Shown here: positions 43,201 through 52,490 of the stretch, in pieces
Layout: each line of letters opens with the position of its first letter
How positions within the stretch are numbered: the stretch's first letter is position 1
Assembly: GCA_963752695.1 (NCBI GenBank)
Contig: CAVVZB010000001.1
Location: 186,001 to 250,000, forward strand
Direction: 5' to 3'
Source: Bog-113 sp963752695
Lineage (GTDB): Bacteria > Acidobacteriota > Terriglobia > Bryobacterales > Bryobacteraceae
DNA length: 64,000 nt
The notes under the pieces: model-generated
What the model was told of the DNA's origin: nothing
Database searches by the model: none
The model's input: only the letters and a program-made list of their open reading frames with translations
Translations under genes and position numbers: made by a program

Positions 43201-43748
43201 CTCTTCGACGCGACGTCGATCGCCAGGCCAAGGTTCACCTGCGAGCGAACGATGCGAAACGGCTGCCCGTCGTTTTCGGTATACGCGGCGTTGATCGCCG
43301 GAACCATCCCGGCGGCCTTCACGATGGCCCAGCCGATCAGGTGCGTGAACGAGATTTTGCTCTTGCCGAGAAGCGCCCGATGATGATTGAGCAATCGCCG
43401 GTTTTCATCGATGACTTTGACCGGGAGAATGCGCTGTGAGGTCGCTAGTGGAACCGAGAGGCTCGCCACCATGTTGGCGGCAATCAGCGCGGCGGCTCCG
43501 CGCAGCGGAACTAGTTCATCACCCGCGCCTGCCGCTACGACTGGAGAGGGAGTGCTCGCGTGAGTCCCCGCGCCGTTCCGTGCTTCGGAACTCGAATTCG
43601 GACTCTTACCGCCATTCTTTGAAGCGCTGTCGTCGAGGAGCGCCTTCCAACTTTCGTCGACGGAGTTGCGGTCATTGTGATACTGCCCGCGCAACTCGTC
43701 TTCGAACCAGCTATTGACGCCTAGCTGGTTTTCAGATGCGGAATCCAT
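40107..43748 (-). CDS. kgd: Fused 2-oxoglutarate dehydrogenase/decarboxylase (KGD/OdhA type)
   Basis: This 1213-residue protein has three parts. The N-terminal segment (WFEDELRGQYHNDRNSVDESWKALL) is followed by a disordered linker and an E2-like acyltransferase domain (about 85-330; LVPLRGAAALIAANM, TNPGTVGT, YDHRIIQGAESG). The rest is the E1 thiamine-diphosphate domain (GMAHRGRL, GDAAFAGQGVVAETLNLS, INNQIGFTT, HGQEGQGPEHSSAR). This E2-E1 fusion is the mycobacterial KGD/corynebacterial OdhA architecture and lacks a lipoyl domain. It oxidizes or decarboxylates 2-oxoglutarate in the TCA cycle. No separate sucB or lpd lies nearby. Confidence 0.93.
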   Translation of the reverse strand: MDSASENQLGVNSWFEDELRGQYHNDRNSVDESWKALLDDSASKNGGKSPNSSSEARNGAGTHASTPSPVVAAGAGDELVPLRGAAALIAANMVASLSVPLATSQRILPVKVIDENRRLLNHHRALLGKSKISFTHLIGWAIVKAAGMVPAINAAYTENDGQPFRIVRSQVNLGLAIDVASKSGSRSLVVPNIKGADRLAFPDYLKAFDDLVSRGRNGKLTTADFAGTTISLTNPGTVGTVSSVPRLMVGQGAIIATGAMDFPAGVKGLSPDSLAQLGVSKVMSVTCTYDHRIIQGAESGSFLGKLEALLNGEESFYDDIFADLRVPYPAVKWESDKPSSGAGGMVPVGDMAKQAAVMQLIHAYRVRGHLLADLDPLGGEAVTNGEGYHPELDPLNYGLTVWDLDRSFYMGTLGMESSTEPPRHGTLREILDQLRQTYCGKIGCEYMHIMSADEKSWLQHQMEPTGNSGSLTAVEKKQVLHDLLRAEEFEHFLHARFVGQKRFSLEGAETAVPILEEILDLAGRDNASEIVMGMAHRGRLTVLATCVGKPVPEIFSEFEGFSDPDSIQGSGDVKYHLGATNVRETRSGAVLTVSVAPNPSHLEAVDPVVEGIVRPKQDRLGDKERARVIPLLIHGDAAFAGQGVVAETLNLSQLEGYATGGTVHLIINNQIGFTTMPSGARSTTYSTDVARMVQAPIFHVNSDDPEAATRVARLAFRFRQQFKKDVVIDMVCYRRHGHNEGDDPGYTQPILYRKIKEQPSVAVLYGNRLVREKVLAKGEVELLRKEQADRLSAQFDSAKGKAPAPELEEEFGNDQNVAWTETPKTAVPMSLLAEVVEGITRFPETFTVHPKLKQFVDKRLEALSRGGPVDWAFAEALAFGSLVAEGTPVRLSGQDSGRGTFSQRHLAFYDFETGQKYIPLQHLSAKQAVFDVFDSSLSEYAVLGFEFGYSVADPLTLTLWEAQFGDFGNGAQIMIDQFITTAEEKWKQSTGLVMLLPHGQEGQGPEHSSARMERFLILCARDNIQVCDCTTPAQYFHLLRRQMREGADRRGKRKPLIIFTPKSLLRHPKAISTFEDLTQGKFQEVLAGPAGADAARVRRLIFCTGKVYYDLLAKFDAMKPEDIAIFRMEQLYPCAAEQVHAALSRYPNAMDIVWAQEEPHNMGAWRYIEECFSPLLGDRTLRYVGREENSSPATGSKKLHDAEQAELVASAFD

Positions 43749-43833
43749 TGTGAGGTAAATCTGCCTTCTTTCCCTTTAATGGTATCGCGGTTGGAAGGGA
43801 CCTCACGATGAGCCGCCGACAGATCGGACGATG

Positions 43834-46800
43834 CTACCGGTAAGTAACGTAGCCGAGATTATTGTATTCGCTGCCAAGGTCCCGCAGCGTGGCTTTGAGA
43901 CTATGCGCGTGCACCGCTTGGAGCAACGTCCCGACTTCCAGATGATAGTCGAGTACCTTGCGATAACCCGTCGTCCCGAATGGCGCGGCCCCGAAGTTCG
44001 CGCGGCTAAGGTTTGCGCGGGTTACATTGGCAGGGTTCACATTGGAGAAAGCCGTCTGCCTTCCAGCATTCGCCAGCACCACCGGCTGAATCGGCGGCAG
44101 TTTGGCGTGTACGCCCGCTCCCAGCGATTGCATTCCATGAATTTGCAACTGATGCGAAACCAGCTTCGTCACTCCCGAATTCGGCTGAGTCACCGCCCCC
44201 CCGCTCGCCACGGTTACAAGCACTTCGGTCCCGCTGTAGGTCACCACATAGTGCTCCGACCCGTTGATCTTGGTGCCGGTCACAGTGCTGAAAGTCCCCA
44301 GCAGATTGGTAGCGTTCAGAATGTCGAACGTCGATCCGACCGTCGGCACGAAGCCGTTGATTGACTTGAGGTTTAGAGTCCCGCTGAGAACCGCCGAGCC
44401 CGTCACGTTCAATTGATCGAACTTCGTCCCAGGAGCGCTCCCGCCAATAGAAATGTTGAGCGCCCCAGCCGCAGCCTGCGTATAAGCGCCGGTGATTCCC
44501 AGCTTGCCGGTGGCCGTGATCGAATCCCCCGGCGTGACGGTTCCACTGGACTTCACAGCATCGGCCACCGTGCCCTGACCGAATAGCGAGCCGCCCTGCA
44601 GAGTCACTGTGGGTATCCCGGCTGAACTCGGTGACGATGTCAGCGTGCCGTCCACGACGGTGGTTCCCGCCGTCTGCGTATAGTTGGTCGCCAGCGTCAG
44701 ATTGCCGCCGTTACCCACTGTGAAGGTGCTGCCAGTACTTATACTGATCAAGCCCGCGTTGCTGAATGATCCGGCACTGGTGGTCAGGTTCTGACTCGTT
44801 AGAGTAAACTTGCCGGCCGAGGCGTTGGTAGTGAAGTTAGCGAGCGCATTCGCGTTGCTTTGGTTCACGATCTGCCCCGATGGCCCCATCAGGTTGATCG
44901 AAGCCGCGTTGGTCACGATGTTGGCTCCCACGAACTCGAGGGTTCCTGCCGTCGCGTACTTCCCGCCGGTCAACGTAGTTCCCGAGAAGTTACTGAATGG
45001 ACCGGTGATGTTCAACAGGCTTCCCGCCGCGGTCTGCAGCGTTCCCGAATTGGTAAAGCCTGCGCTAGCGTTAATCACCAGCGAGTTCGGCTGATTGGCT
45101 AGGATTAAGCCATTGTTAGCAAGTCCCATGAACCCGCTGCCGATATTGCCCGAGCCCTGAATCGTACTCGAATTAGACAATAGTTCCGTGCCCGTACTCG
45201 CACCCTCGATGTAGTTGTTGGTGTTATTCGAAAGCGTGAGGGTTCCGGCGCCGCTCAAGTTCACGTTGCCGATGATCTTGAGAATGGTCAAGTTCCCACC
45301 GGAGTTCACAAGGATAGAACCAGTGTTCACGATGTTCCCCTCCAAAAACCCCACCGTGTTGTTGGAAATCTGCATCGCGCTTGCGTTGGTCAGGTTGTTC
45401 AGTGTTCCGAGCAGCGTCACGCTCCCGGCGTTCACACCCGTTCCTAAAGAATTAATCGTGCCGCCAGTTACAACCGCGCCGTTGTTGACAATCACCGATC
45501 CTCCCGCGGCCGTACCCGCGCCAGCCAGCGCCGTGATCGTTCCACCGTTATTAGTAATGTTATTGCGTAAATCCAAGGTCCCGCCGCTGCTGGCTTCGAA
45601 TGTCCCTGTGTTCACGGCGCCGCTTCCGGCCGCCTGAATCACCAGACTTTTACCCGTCCCAGACGTGGCGTCCACGACTCCCTGATTGGTGAATCCAATC
45701 GTATTGTTTCCAATGTTTCCAGAGCCGGAGATGGTATTGTTCTGGTTGAGGAGAGTGCTTCCCGCCGATCCAAAGATGTAATTGTTTTGGTTGTCGGAGA
45801 GAGTCACTTTCCCGCCGCCGCTCAACGTGACCGCGCCGCTTGCCAGTAGTTCGGTGACGTTTCCTCCCGAATTCACCTGGATTGTACCGGTATTGTTGAT
45901 CGATCCAATCAGAGTGAGCGTGTTGTTATTCGGTACTTGGATCGTGCCCGAATTTGTCAGCCCGCTGAGCGTACCGCCGAACGAGGTAAAGGTTCCCGGC
46001 CCGCTAAGTGTGCCGCCGGTCACCACCGAGCTTGCGTCGAATTGAACCGTGGAGCCGGTCGCTGAAGCTGAGATGGTGCCGCCGGTGTTGTTGGTTGCGT
46101 TAGCGAATTCCAGAGTCGCCGTACCGGTCGCGGCCATCGTGCCTGTATTGATTGCGCCCCCGGTCCCCGGATCGATGATGAGGTGATTGCCGGCCACCGA
46201 CGTTGCCAGGATGCTTCCCTGATTGTTCAGCGTCAGCGCGCCGTCGCCCACATTGCCCGCGCCCTGAATCGTAATGGTGTTGATCAGCTGTTCTTTCCCG
46301 GTAGTGGCCCCCAGAATGAAGTTCTGGGCGTTATCTGAGAGCACCACCTTGCCGGTTCCATTTAACGTCACCGTATTCCCGGCGATCTTTAGCTTTGTCG
46401 CGTTTCCCTTGGACAGCAGAGAGATCGATCCGTTGTCGACAATAGTCCCTTCCAGAACCGTTGTCTGATTGTTAGGCACTTGCAGCTTACCGGACAGCGT
46501 GAGCGCGTCCAGCGTGGACCCCGCCGAGGAAATCACGCCGCTGCCGACGGTGCTTAGAACGCCGCCCTTGATAGTGGCGCCTTTCAGTTCCACCGCGCCG
46601 CCCGCCAAGGCTTCGATTGTGCCGTTGGTGGCTCCACTGAAATTAGTCAGTGCCGAATCGATCTCCAACGTGCCACCGCTGCTTGCTTCCATCAGGCCCG
46701 CGTTCACGATTCCGGCGGTGCCCGAATTGAGGAACAGATGATTGGAATGCGCCGATGTCGCGTTCACCGTCGCGTCGTTAGTAAATGCCATCACGCCGTT

Positions 46801-49020
46801 GCCGATATTGCCCGCCCCGGAAATGGTGTTGTTCAGGTTCACGAGTGACGAACCCGCCGCTCCGGAAAGAAAATTGGCCTGGTTATCCGTCAGGAGTACG
46901 CTCCCGTTTCCGGTCAGGGTAACCGCCCCGCTGGCAATCATCTGGGTGTTGTTGCCGATGGAGTTCAACTGAATAGATCCGGTGTTGGTGATCGTGCCCC
47001 CCAATGTCAGAATCGTGTTGTTCGGAACCTGGATAGTTCCCGCCGTGGTCAGCGTGTTAAACGTGGCGTTCGGCGTGGTGATTGTTCCCGCGTTTACGCC
47101 GGTGCCGAGCGCTTGAACGGTACCGCCCGTGATCGTGGACCCGTTGAAGATGACGGTTCCGCCGGAAGCCGATCCGGTTCCGGCCAGCGCACTGATTGTC
47201 CCGCCCGCGTTGTTGACTGCATTCTGTATATTGAGCGTGCCGCCGCTGCTGGCTTCGAACATGCCCGTATTGACAGTACCGGCCGCGCCCGTTTGGATCG
47301 TCAGTTGATTGCCGAAGCCGGAAGTAGCGTTCACGACACCATGATTGGTGAACGCCATTGCGTTATTCCCAATGTTGCCGGAGCCGGATATCGTGTTGTT
47401 CTGATTAGTCAATGAATCCGTTGTGGTGCCCAATAGGTAGTTCGAGTTGTTATCCGACAGAACTACAGTTCCGCCGCCAGTCAGCGTCACCGCCCCGCTC
47501 GCCTGTAGAAAAGTCACGTTGCCGATCGAGTTCAGTTGAATGGTCCCGGTGTTAGCCATGGTCCCGGTCAACGTCGCGGAGTTGTTATTGGGAACCTGTA
47601 AAGTACCCGTATTTGTGACGCCGTTGAGCGTGCTGCCGAAAGACTGGATCGTGCCGGTTCCAATGGTGCTGAGCGTTCCGCCTGTCACGGTGGAGCCGGT
47701 CAGAAGAACGGTGGAGGCGGTCCCCGCCAAAACAGTGGCTCCGCCATTTGTCACTGAGTTGAAGATGTTTAAGACGCCGCCAGCGGTTGCCTCCAACGTC
47801 CCGGTATTGGTTGTGCCGCCATTCGGATTGATCGTTAATTGGTTGGATACGTTAGCGTCGATCACCCCGGAATTCACCAAGGTAAGCTGGCCGTTGCCGA
47901 TATTGCCGGCCCCTTGAATGGTCTGTTGATTGACTAGCGTATTGCTGCCGGCAGTTCCATAGATGTAGTTCGCGTTCGAATTGGATAGCGTTACGGTCCC
48001 GCTCCCGCTGAGAGTGACGGAGGGAGCCCCAATCAGCAACGCTGTAATATTCCCGATCGAATTAAGCTGAATGGAACCGGTATTCTTGATGTTCCCGGCG
48101 AGCGTCGTGGTGGAATTGTTCGGAAGCTGGAAGGTGCCAGTGTTCGTAATCCCGCCGATCGTGCTGTTGAGCGACTGAATTGCGCCGCCCCCACTAGTGT
48201 TCAACGTCCCGCCAGTCACTGTGGCGTTATTCACAGATAGGATGGACCCCGTTCCGCTTGCCAACAGAGTTCCGCCGGCATTGGTGACCGTACCCGAGAG
48301 GTTAAGAAGGGCGCCCGCAGTCGCCTCCAACGTTCCTGTGTTGGTGGTGCCTCCACTCGGATTTATCGTCAGGACCGTGGCCAGATTGGCATTGATGATC
48401 CCGGAGTTGACCAGCACTAAGCTGCCGTTGCCGATGACTCCGGCCCCTTGTATCGTGCTTTGGTTAGTGAACGTGTTGGTTGCTGCCGCGCCGAATATGT
48501 AGTTCGCGCTGCTGTTACCGAGCGATAGCGTCCCCGTTCCGGTCAGCGTCACGTTCGCGCTCCCGATCACCAGTGCAGTGGTGTTGCCAGCCGAGTTCAG
48601 TTGCAATTGGCCGGCGTTGGCTATGCTGGTGCCGTTGATCGTCAGTGACTGGTTATTATTGATGCCGAGCGTGTCTCCGGCGCTGATCGAAAGGTTATTC
48701 AAGCCGGCGGTGGTATCCAGCGACACAGTTGACGCCACGGGGTTGCCCCCATCGATGAACGCATTGAAGTTCCCGTTGGGAACGCCATTGGTCCACATCG
48801 AACTATTGCTGAAATTTCCGGTCCCACCGGTCCACGTCGTGTTCGTCGGGTTAGCGGCGCCGAGTAACCGGACTGGCCGGTTCAGCAAGTTGGAATATGA
48901 ATTCGGTCGCAGCGGACCAGGGCGGGATTGCGCCAGGGCAGAGGGCACAGCCCCAGCGGCTAGCGCAAGCAGAAACAAAGATGCCGCGGTTTGCAGGTGG
49001 CGGGATAAGTTCGAGGGCAC
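43834..49020 (-). CDS. Giant secreted repeat protein (1728 aa)
   Basis: A signal peptide (1-30, ending ALAQ) is followed by a short WTGGTGNFSNSSMW segment like autotransporter-associated passenger starts. Seven copies of a repeat of about 180 residues then span about 135-1330. Each copy carries the anchor N-[YF]-[IL]-x-G, at residues 173, 351, 527, 717, 901, 1080 and 1269, preceded by VTLxGxG and followed by TIxGxGNIG, NTGxxEA and TGGT motifs. The Asn/Gly/Thr-rich pattern predicts a right-handed beta-helix. Residues 1420-1605 resemble the passenger-associated end (GSLFGQGTVADAV, FDILNATNLLGTF). No autotransporter barrel is visible; the tail (1610-1728) is unique. A surface adhesin or matrix protein is inferred. 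Confidence 0.85.
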   Translation of the reverse strand: MPSNLSRHLQTAASLFLLALAAGAVPSALAQSRPGPLRPNSYSNLLNRPVRLLGAANPTNTTWTGGTGNFSNSSMWTNGVPNGNFNAFIDGGNPVASTVSLDTTAGLNNLSISAGDTLGINNNQSLTINGTSIANAGQLQLNSAGNTTALVIGSANVTLTGTGTLSLGNSSANYIFGAAATNTFTNQSTIQGAGVIGNGSLVLVNSGIINANLATVLTINPSGGTTNTGTLEATAGALLNLSGTVTNAGGTLLASGTGSILSVNNATVTGGTLNTSGGGAIQSLNSTIGGITNTGTFQLPNNSTTTLAGNIKNTGSIQLNSIGNITALLIGAPSVTLSGSGTVTLSNSNANYIYGTAGSNTLVNQQTIQGAGNIGNGQLTLVNSGVIDANVSNQLTINPNGGTTNTGTLEATAGGVLNIFNSVTNGGATVLAGTASTVLLTGSTVTGGTLSTIGTGTIQSFGSTLNGVTNTGTLQVPNNNSATLTGTMANTGTIQLNSIGNVTFLQASGAVTLTGGGTVVLSDNNSNYLLGTTTDSLTNQNNTISGSGNIGNNAMAFTNHGVVNATSGFGNQLTIQTGAAGTVNTGMFEASSGGTLNIQNAVNNAGGTISALAGTGSASGGTVIFNGSTITGGTVQALGTGVNAGTITTPNATFNTLTTAGTIQVPNNTILTLGGTITNTGSIQLNSIGNNTQMIASGAVTLTGNGSVLLTDNQANFLSGAAGSSLVNLNNTISGAGNIGNGVMAFTNDATVNATSAHSNHLFLNSGTAGIVNAGLMEASSGGTLEIDSALTNFSGATNGTIEALAGGAVELKGATIKGGVLSTVGSGVISSAGSTLDALTLSGKLQVPNNQTTVLEGTIVDNGSISLLSKGNATKLKIAGNTVTLNGTGKVVLSDNAQNFILGATTGKEQLINTITIQGAGNVGDGALTLNNQGSILATSVAGNHLIIDPGTGGAINTGTMAATGTATLEFANATNNTGGTISASATGSTVQFDASSVVTGGTLSGPGTFTSFGGTLSGLTNSGTIQVPNNNTLTLIGSINNTGTIQVNSGGNVTELLASGAVTLSGGGKVTLSDNQNNYIFGSAGSTLLNQNNTISGSGNIGNNTIGFTNQGVVDATSGTGKSLVIQAAGSGAVNTGTFEASSGGTLDLRNNITNNGGTITALAGAGTAAGGSVIVNNGAVVTGGTINSLGTGVNAGSVTLLGTLNNLTNASAMQISNNTVGFLEGNIVNTGSILVNSGGNLTILKIIGNVNLSGAGTLTLSNNTNNYIEGASTGTELLSNSSTIQGSGNIGSGFMGLANNGLILANQPNSLVINASAGFTNSGTLQTAAGSLLNITGPFSNFSGTTLTGGKYATAGTLEFVGANIVTNAASINLMGPSGQIVNQSNANALANFTTNASAGKFTLTSQNLTTSAGSFSNAGLISISTGSTFTVGNGGNLTLATNYTQTAGTTVVDGTLTSSPSSAGIPTVTLQGGSLFGQGTVADAVKSSGTVTPGDSITATGKLGITGAYTQAAAGALNISIGGSAPGTKFDQLNVTGSAVLSGTLNLKSINGFVPTVGSTFDILNATNLLGTFSTVTGTKINGSEHYVVTYSGTEVLVTVASGGAVTQPNSGVTKLVSHQLQIHGMQSLGAGVHAKLPPIQPVVLANAGRQTAFSNVNPANVTRANLSRANFGAAPFGTTGYRKVLDYHLEVGTLLQAVHAHSLKATLRDLGSEYNNLGYVTYR
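45030..48620 (-). repeat. Seven tandem diverged repeats of about 530-570 bp
   Basis: These correspond to the seven protein repeats with spacing 178, 176, 190, 184, 179 and 189 residues between anchor motifs. The repeats are clearly homologous at protein level but diverged at DNA level, so they are old and under selection rather than recently amplified. Confidence 0.8.
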
Positions 49021-49134
49021 GGTACTCCTATGCTGCGGAAAGTTCTAAGTTAATCTTTCAGCCGATTAAGTATATGTCCGTACCCGTTTCAAAACAATCT
49101 TTTTCAGGGAACTTTCCCTCGATTCTGCAATTAA

Positions 49135-51765
49135 TTAGCTACCCCGAAGTACTACGATCGTCATGTCGTCGTGCTGCTTGGCCCCGTTTGCGAACGCATC
49201 CGCCGCGCTGAGAATGCGCGATACCGTTTCCACCGCCGGCAAATTCGACTGCGCGCAAGCACGAATCACCTCCGTCAGGCACTCCTCGCCCCACTCCTCG
49301 TCCCGGGCGTTCATGGACTCGCTGATGCCGTCCGTGAAAAGGACAAGGTAATCGCCCGGATTCAGCTGCACGGCGGCTTGCTCGTACCCCGATGCCGGCA
49401 AAAGTCCAACCACGGTGCCGGTAGCCTCCAGGGTAGATACGTCCCAGTCTGTCCCATTCGGCCGAAAGAGAATCGGTGGATTGTGGCCCGCGTTGACGTA
49501 ATCGACCTTCCGGGTGGCAGGATCGAACTGGCCATAGAAAAAGGTGGCGTACCGGTTATTGCTGGAGGTCTCGAACACGCGGCTATTCAAATTGGTGATC
49601 ATCTGCGCCAGGTCGTCCCCACCTCGCGAAGCCTCCCCGCGCAGGCTGGCTTGGAGGCTGGCCATCAGGAGCGCCGCCGATATACCCTTACCCGCCACAT
49701 CACCCAAGGCGAAGCCCAGCCGGCTCTCCGGCAGCGCAAGAAAGTCGTAATAGTCGCCACCGACCCCGAGGGCGGTGCGGCACATGCCGAAGTAATCGAG
49801 CCCGGCAACTGGCGGGAAGTTCTGCGGGAATAGCCGCTCCTGCACCTCGCGCGCAATCTCCACCTCGCGAGCCAGGCGCTCCCGTTGCGCCATTTCGGAG
49901 GCGATCGCCGTCGTCAGCTGCGCGTTCTCAAGCGCCAGTCCGGTCTGCGAGGCCACCGACGACAGGATGCGCAAATCGGACTGTGTGTAGGGCTCTTCGG
50001 AGCGCTTTTGCCCGACCGCGATGAAGCCGAGCAGCTTATCGCGCGTGGTGAGCGGCAGCAGCAATTCCGCCCCGAGATCGGCCAGCTTTAAGCGCTGTTG
50101 ATCGTCTAGGCCGGGAGTCCGGTAAAGCCAGGAGCTTTCGTCCTCGAAATACACTTTGGCGGGTTCCGTCGAACGCCGCAGATAACCGATGACGGCGCTC
50201 CCGTTCGGGAACCCGATCGCGGGCAGCGCCCCGAAGCCATCGGCATGACAGGTCTGGAATTCGCCGTTCCGTTCCAGCAGCACCGCGATTCGGGAAAGAT
50301 GGAGGGCGTCGCTGATCCGCCCGCAAACCGTCTCCATCAGCGGTTGGGTTTCGCGAATGGCGCGCACTTGTTCGGAAAGCTCACTGAGCACCGTTTCGGC
50401 GTTGTACGCATCCCGGAAGAAGCGCCTGTCGATCCAAAGTCCCATTCGCTTAAGCCCGGCGTTGGCCTTGATCGCCGCCCCCACGGCCACCACGCAAAGC
50501 ACCACCGCCACGACGCGGTTGCTATGGGACTGCTCCACGATCAGGTAGCCCACTCCCAATGTGATGCCGACCAGAACCAACCGCAGGAATTCGATACCTC
50601 TGCGGGCGAAAGCGTACTGCAGCCCTTGCCGGATCGCCACCCGGACGTCCATCGCCCGGTCGACCACAATCACGTAGGCCAGGGTGAGCGGAAACAGCAG
50701 AAGCAAGAGAAGTGCGGGAATAGAAATCCACTCCGGAAATGAGTCGATCGTACGCGAGCCCGTGAGCAAAATGGAGAGAATCAGGATCGGCATGAGGCTG
50801 ACAAACACCCCCGCGAACAGTAACCGGAGACGGCGGCGATTATCCGGGCTAGTGCCTCTGCCGAAGGTCTTGGCGGCTAGCAGCCAGAAACCGGCAGCAA
50901 TCAGGCCGAAAAGGAAGACAGCTTCCGGCGCGCGCCAGACCCCGACCGTCGCACTATACGGACCGAAGCGGCGCAGGTCTTCGCTAACCCCCACCGAGGC
51001 TATCGTGTTGGTGATGACAATCACCGCGTAAGCAGCCATTAGAATCCACTTGATCCAGGGCAGCTTGCGATCCCAAGCGGGCCGCGCCGGGAAGTAGTAT
51101 CCGAACAGAAACATGGATACGGGAAATAGCGCGCCCGCGACGCGGTGATAAATCTCCGCGGGAATGCGCATCCAGGTGCCCCACTCGGATAGCTCCGATT
51201 CCACCAACTGCGAGAAAGTAATTAGGAGGAGCAGAAGCACCCAGGCAAGCGCATCGCGAGGCCGGGCCGCAGCCACATAAAACCCCAGAAGCAGAGAGCA
51301 CCAGGGCAACGCGATCCCGAGCATCACGGCTAGCGCGATTTGTGAGGCGTCCGCCAGGGCGGGGGCTACCAAGCGAATGCGCACCTGCATGGGACGACCG
51401 TTACGCGTTCCGTCCGCCACCAGCGTCTCGCCCGGCTTCATGTTGTTGATAATCCGGACAATCTTGTTCGCGCTGACGAGCTCCTGGCCATTGAGGAACG
51501 TTACCTGATCCCCCATCTGCAGACCCGCGTCGATGGCCTCCTTCTGCCGGGTATACACGCTCGCCGGATACCCCCGCATGAAGAACGGAGCCCGCGGCGA
51601 CGGGGCGTAATGGATTAAGCCCTGCATTTCGTCGTAAGTGGACCGCGCCTGATAGGTGAACGCCACGATCCCGATTAGCGTTAGCAACACGTACTGCCAC
51701 CGGGTGGGCGGCCGCGAAATGGCCGGTCTCACAATTGGTAAATCCGCCTGAATTGAAGGAGACAA
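49135..51765 (-). CDS. PDZ-membrane-GAF-SpoIIE/PP2C-type phosphatase
   Basis: This 876-residue sensor phosphatase has a first membrane segment at about 25-41 and then a PDZ-like domain (about 70-135; LQMGDQVTFLNGQE), which would be outside the cytoplasm. Several membrane helices follow (about 140-440), then a GAF domain (about 465-640) and a PP2C/SpoIIE catalytic domain (about 665-876). Catalytic motifs include LGVGGDYYDF, LGDVAGKGISAALLMA, YVNAGHNPP, VLFTDGISES and HDDMTIVVLR with the metal-binding Asp residues present. Such proteins dephosphorylate anti-sigma-factor antagonists. No partner kinase or STAS protein lies nearby. It is divergent from the heme oxygenase gene. Confidence 0.88.
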   Translation of the reverse strand: MSPSIQADLPIVRPAISRPPTRWQYVLLTLIGIVAFTYQARSTYDEMQGLIHYAPSPRAPFFMRGYPASVYTRQKEAIDAGLQMGDQVTFLNGQELVSANKIVRIINNMKPGETLVADGTRNGRPMQVRIRLVAPALADASQIALAVMLGIALPWCSLLLGFYVAAARPRDALAWVLLLLLITFSQLVESELSEWGTWMRIPAEIYHRVAGALFPVSMFLFGYYFPARPAWDRKLPWIKWILMAAYAVIVITNTIASVGVSEDLRRFGPYSATVGVWRAPEAVFLFGLIAAGFWLLAAKTFGRGTSPDNRRRLRLLFAGVFVSLMPILILSILLTGSRTIDSFPEWISIPALLLLLLFPLTLAYVIVVDRAMDVRVAIRQGLQYAFARRGIEFLRLVLVGITLGVGYLIVEQSHSNRVVAVVLCVVAVGAAIKANAGLKRMGLWIDRRFFRDAYNAETVLSELSEQVRAIRETQPLMETVCGRISDALHLSRIAVLLERNGEFQTCHADGFGALPAIGFPNGSAVIGYLRRSTEPAKVYFEDESSWLYRTPGLDDQQRLKLADLGAELLLPLTTRDKLLGFIAVGQKRSEEPYTQSDLRILSSVASQTGLALENAQLTTAIASEMAQRERLAREVEIAREVQERLFPQNFPPVAGLDYFGMCRTALGVGGDYYDFLALPESRLGFALGDVAGKGISAALLMASLQASLRGEASRGGDDLAQMITNLNSRVFETSSNNRYATFFYGQFDPATRKVDYVNAGHNPPILFRPNGTDWDVSTLEATGTVVGLLPASGYEQAAVQLNPGDYLVLFTDGISESMNARDEEWGEECLTEVIRACAQSNLPAVETVSRILSAADAFANGAKQHDDMTIVVLRGS

Positions 51766-51842
51766 ACTTGTAACAGCTTAGTTCAGCTTGCTCGCCGGCC
51801 AATTCGGGCGAGGCAACCTCATAGGAATCAATCGCAGGATTT

Positions 51843-52490
51843 ATGCGAGAATTCTGGGTTTGGTCCACTAACGTGTATATGCCGAGAACCGAGTTGCTAC
51901 CACCCGGTCACCAGTTTCTCCGCCGCGCAACGGCGCGCATACACCATCGATTGGACCGAACCTCCATCCTTGCCGAACTCGTGCGTCCCGGACTGACACT
52001 GGACCGTTACCGGACAGCGATGGATAGTCTACACGGCGCATATCACGCAATCGACCAGTGGTTGCTTGCGGCCGAAGACGTGTGCCCGCGCGAAATTGCC
52101 GGCTACTTCCCACGCTGCCCGGCGCTAGCGAGCGATCTTGGCGTGCTTGGAGTTGACGTTTTCCCTAGGGCCTCGGCGTCCGACATTTCGAATTTGCCGG
52201 TGCGCGCCTCGGCCGCAAGTTATCTCGGCATCCGGTATGTGGTTGAAGGTGCGAGCTTTGGAAGCCGCTTCATTTGTCGCAGCTTGCGGGATGTTTTTGG
52301 GGATGATCTGCATAGTTTCGGTTCTTTTTGGATTGCGAGTCTTTCCCAAACCAGTTGCTGGCACGGAGTCTTGCAAAGCTTAGGGCATCTCGAGTCGCGA
52401 AGTGCATTGGCAGAGGCGGCGTTATCGGCCCGAGTTGCATTCCGGCACATGGACGCGCGTCTGACCCCAGTATTCGGTAGAACGCTATGA
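51843..52490 (+). CDS. bphO: Biliverdin-producing heme oxygenase
   Basis: The product has 215 residues. The ATG at 51843 follows AGGA; a later ATG at 51879 is also possible. Residues about 30-40 read ATARIHHRLD, carrying the proximal heme His, and YVVEGASFGSRFI (near 131) matches the distal-helix region of BphO/HmuO enzymes. It opens heme to biliverdin, the chromophore of bacteriophytochromes. Its stop overlaps the phytochrome start by 4 bp (ATGA), so they are translationally coupled. The glycine-rich distal motif is slightly diverged. Confidence 0.85.
   Translation: MREFWVWSTNVYMPRTELLPPGHQFLRRATARIHHRLDRTSILAELVRPGLTLDRYRTAMDSLHGAYHAIDQWLLAAEDVCPREIAGYFPRCPALASDLGVLGVDVFPRASASDISNLPVRASAASYLGIRYVVEGASFGSRFICRSLRDVFGDDLHSFGSFWIASLSQTSCWHGVLQSLGHLESRSALAEAALSARVAFRHMDARLTPVFGRTL

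Noticed and set aside
45030..48620. Possible recent tandem duplication or assembly artefact
   Set aside because: Repeat copies are diverged and unequal in length (176-190 residues), which does not fit a recent copy or misassembly.
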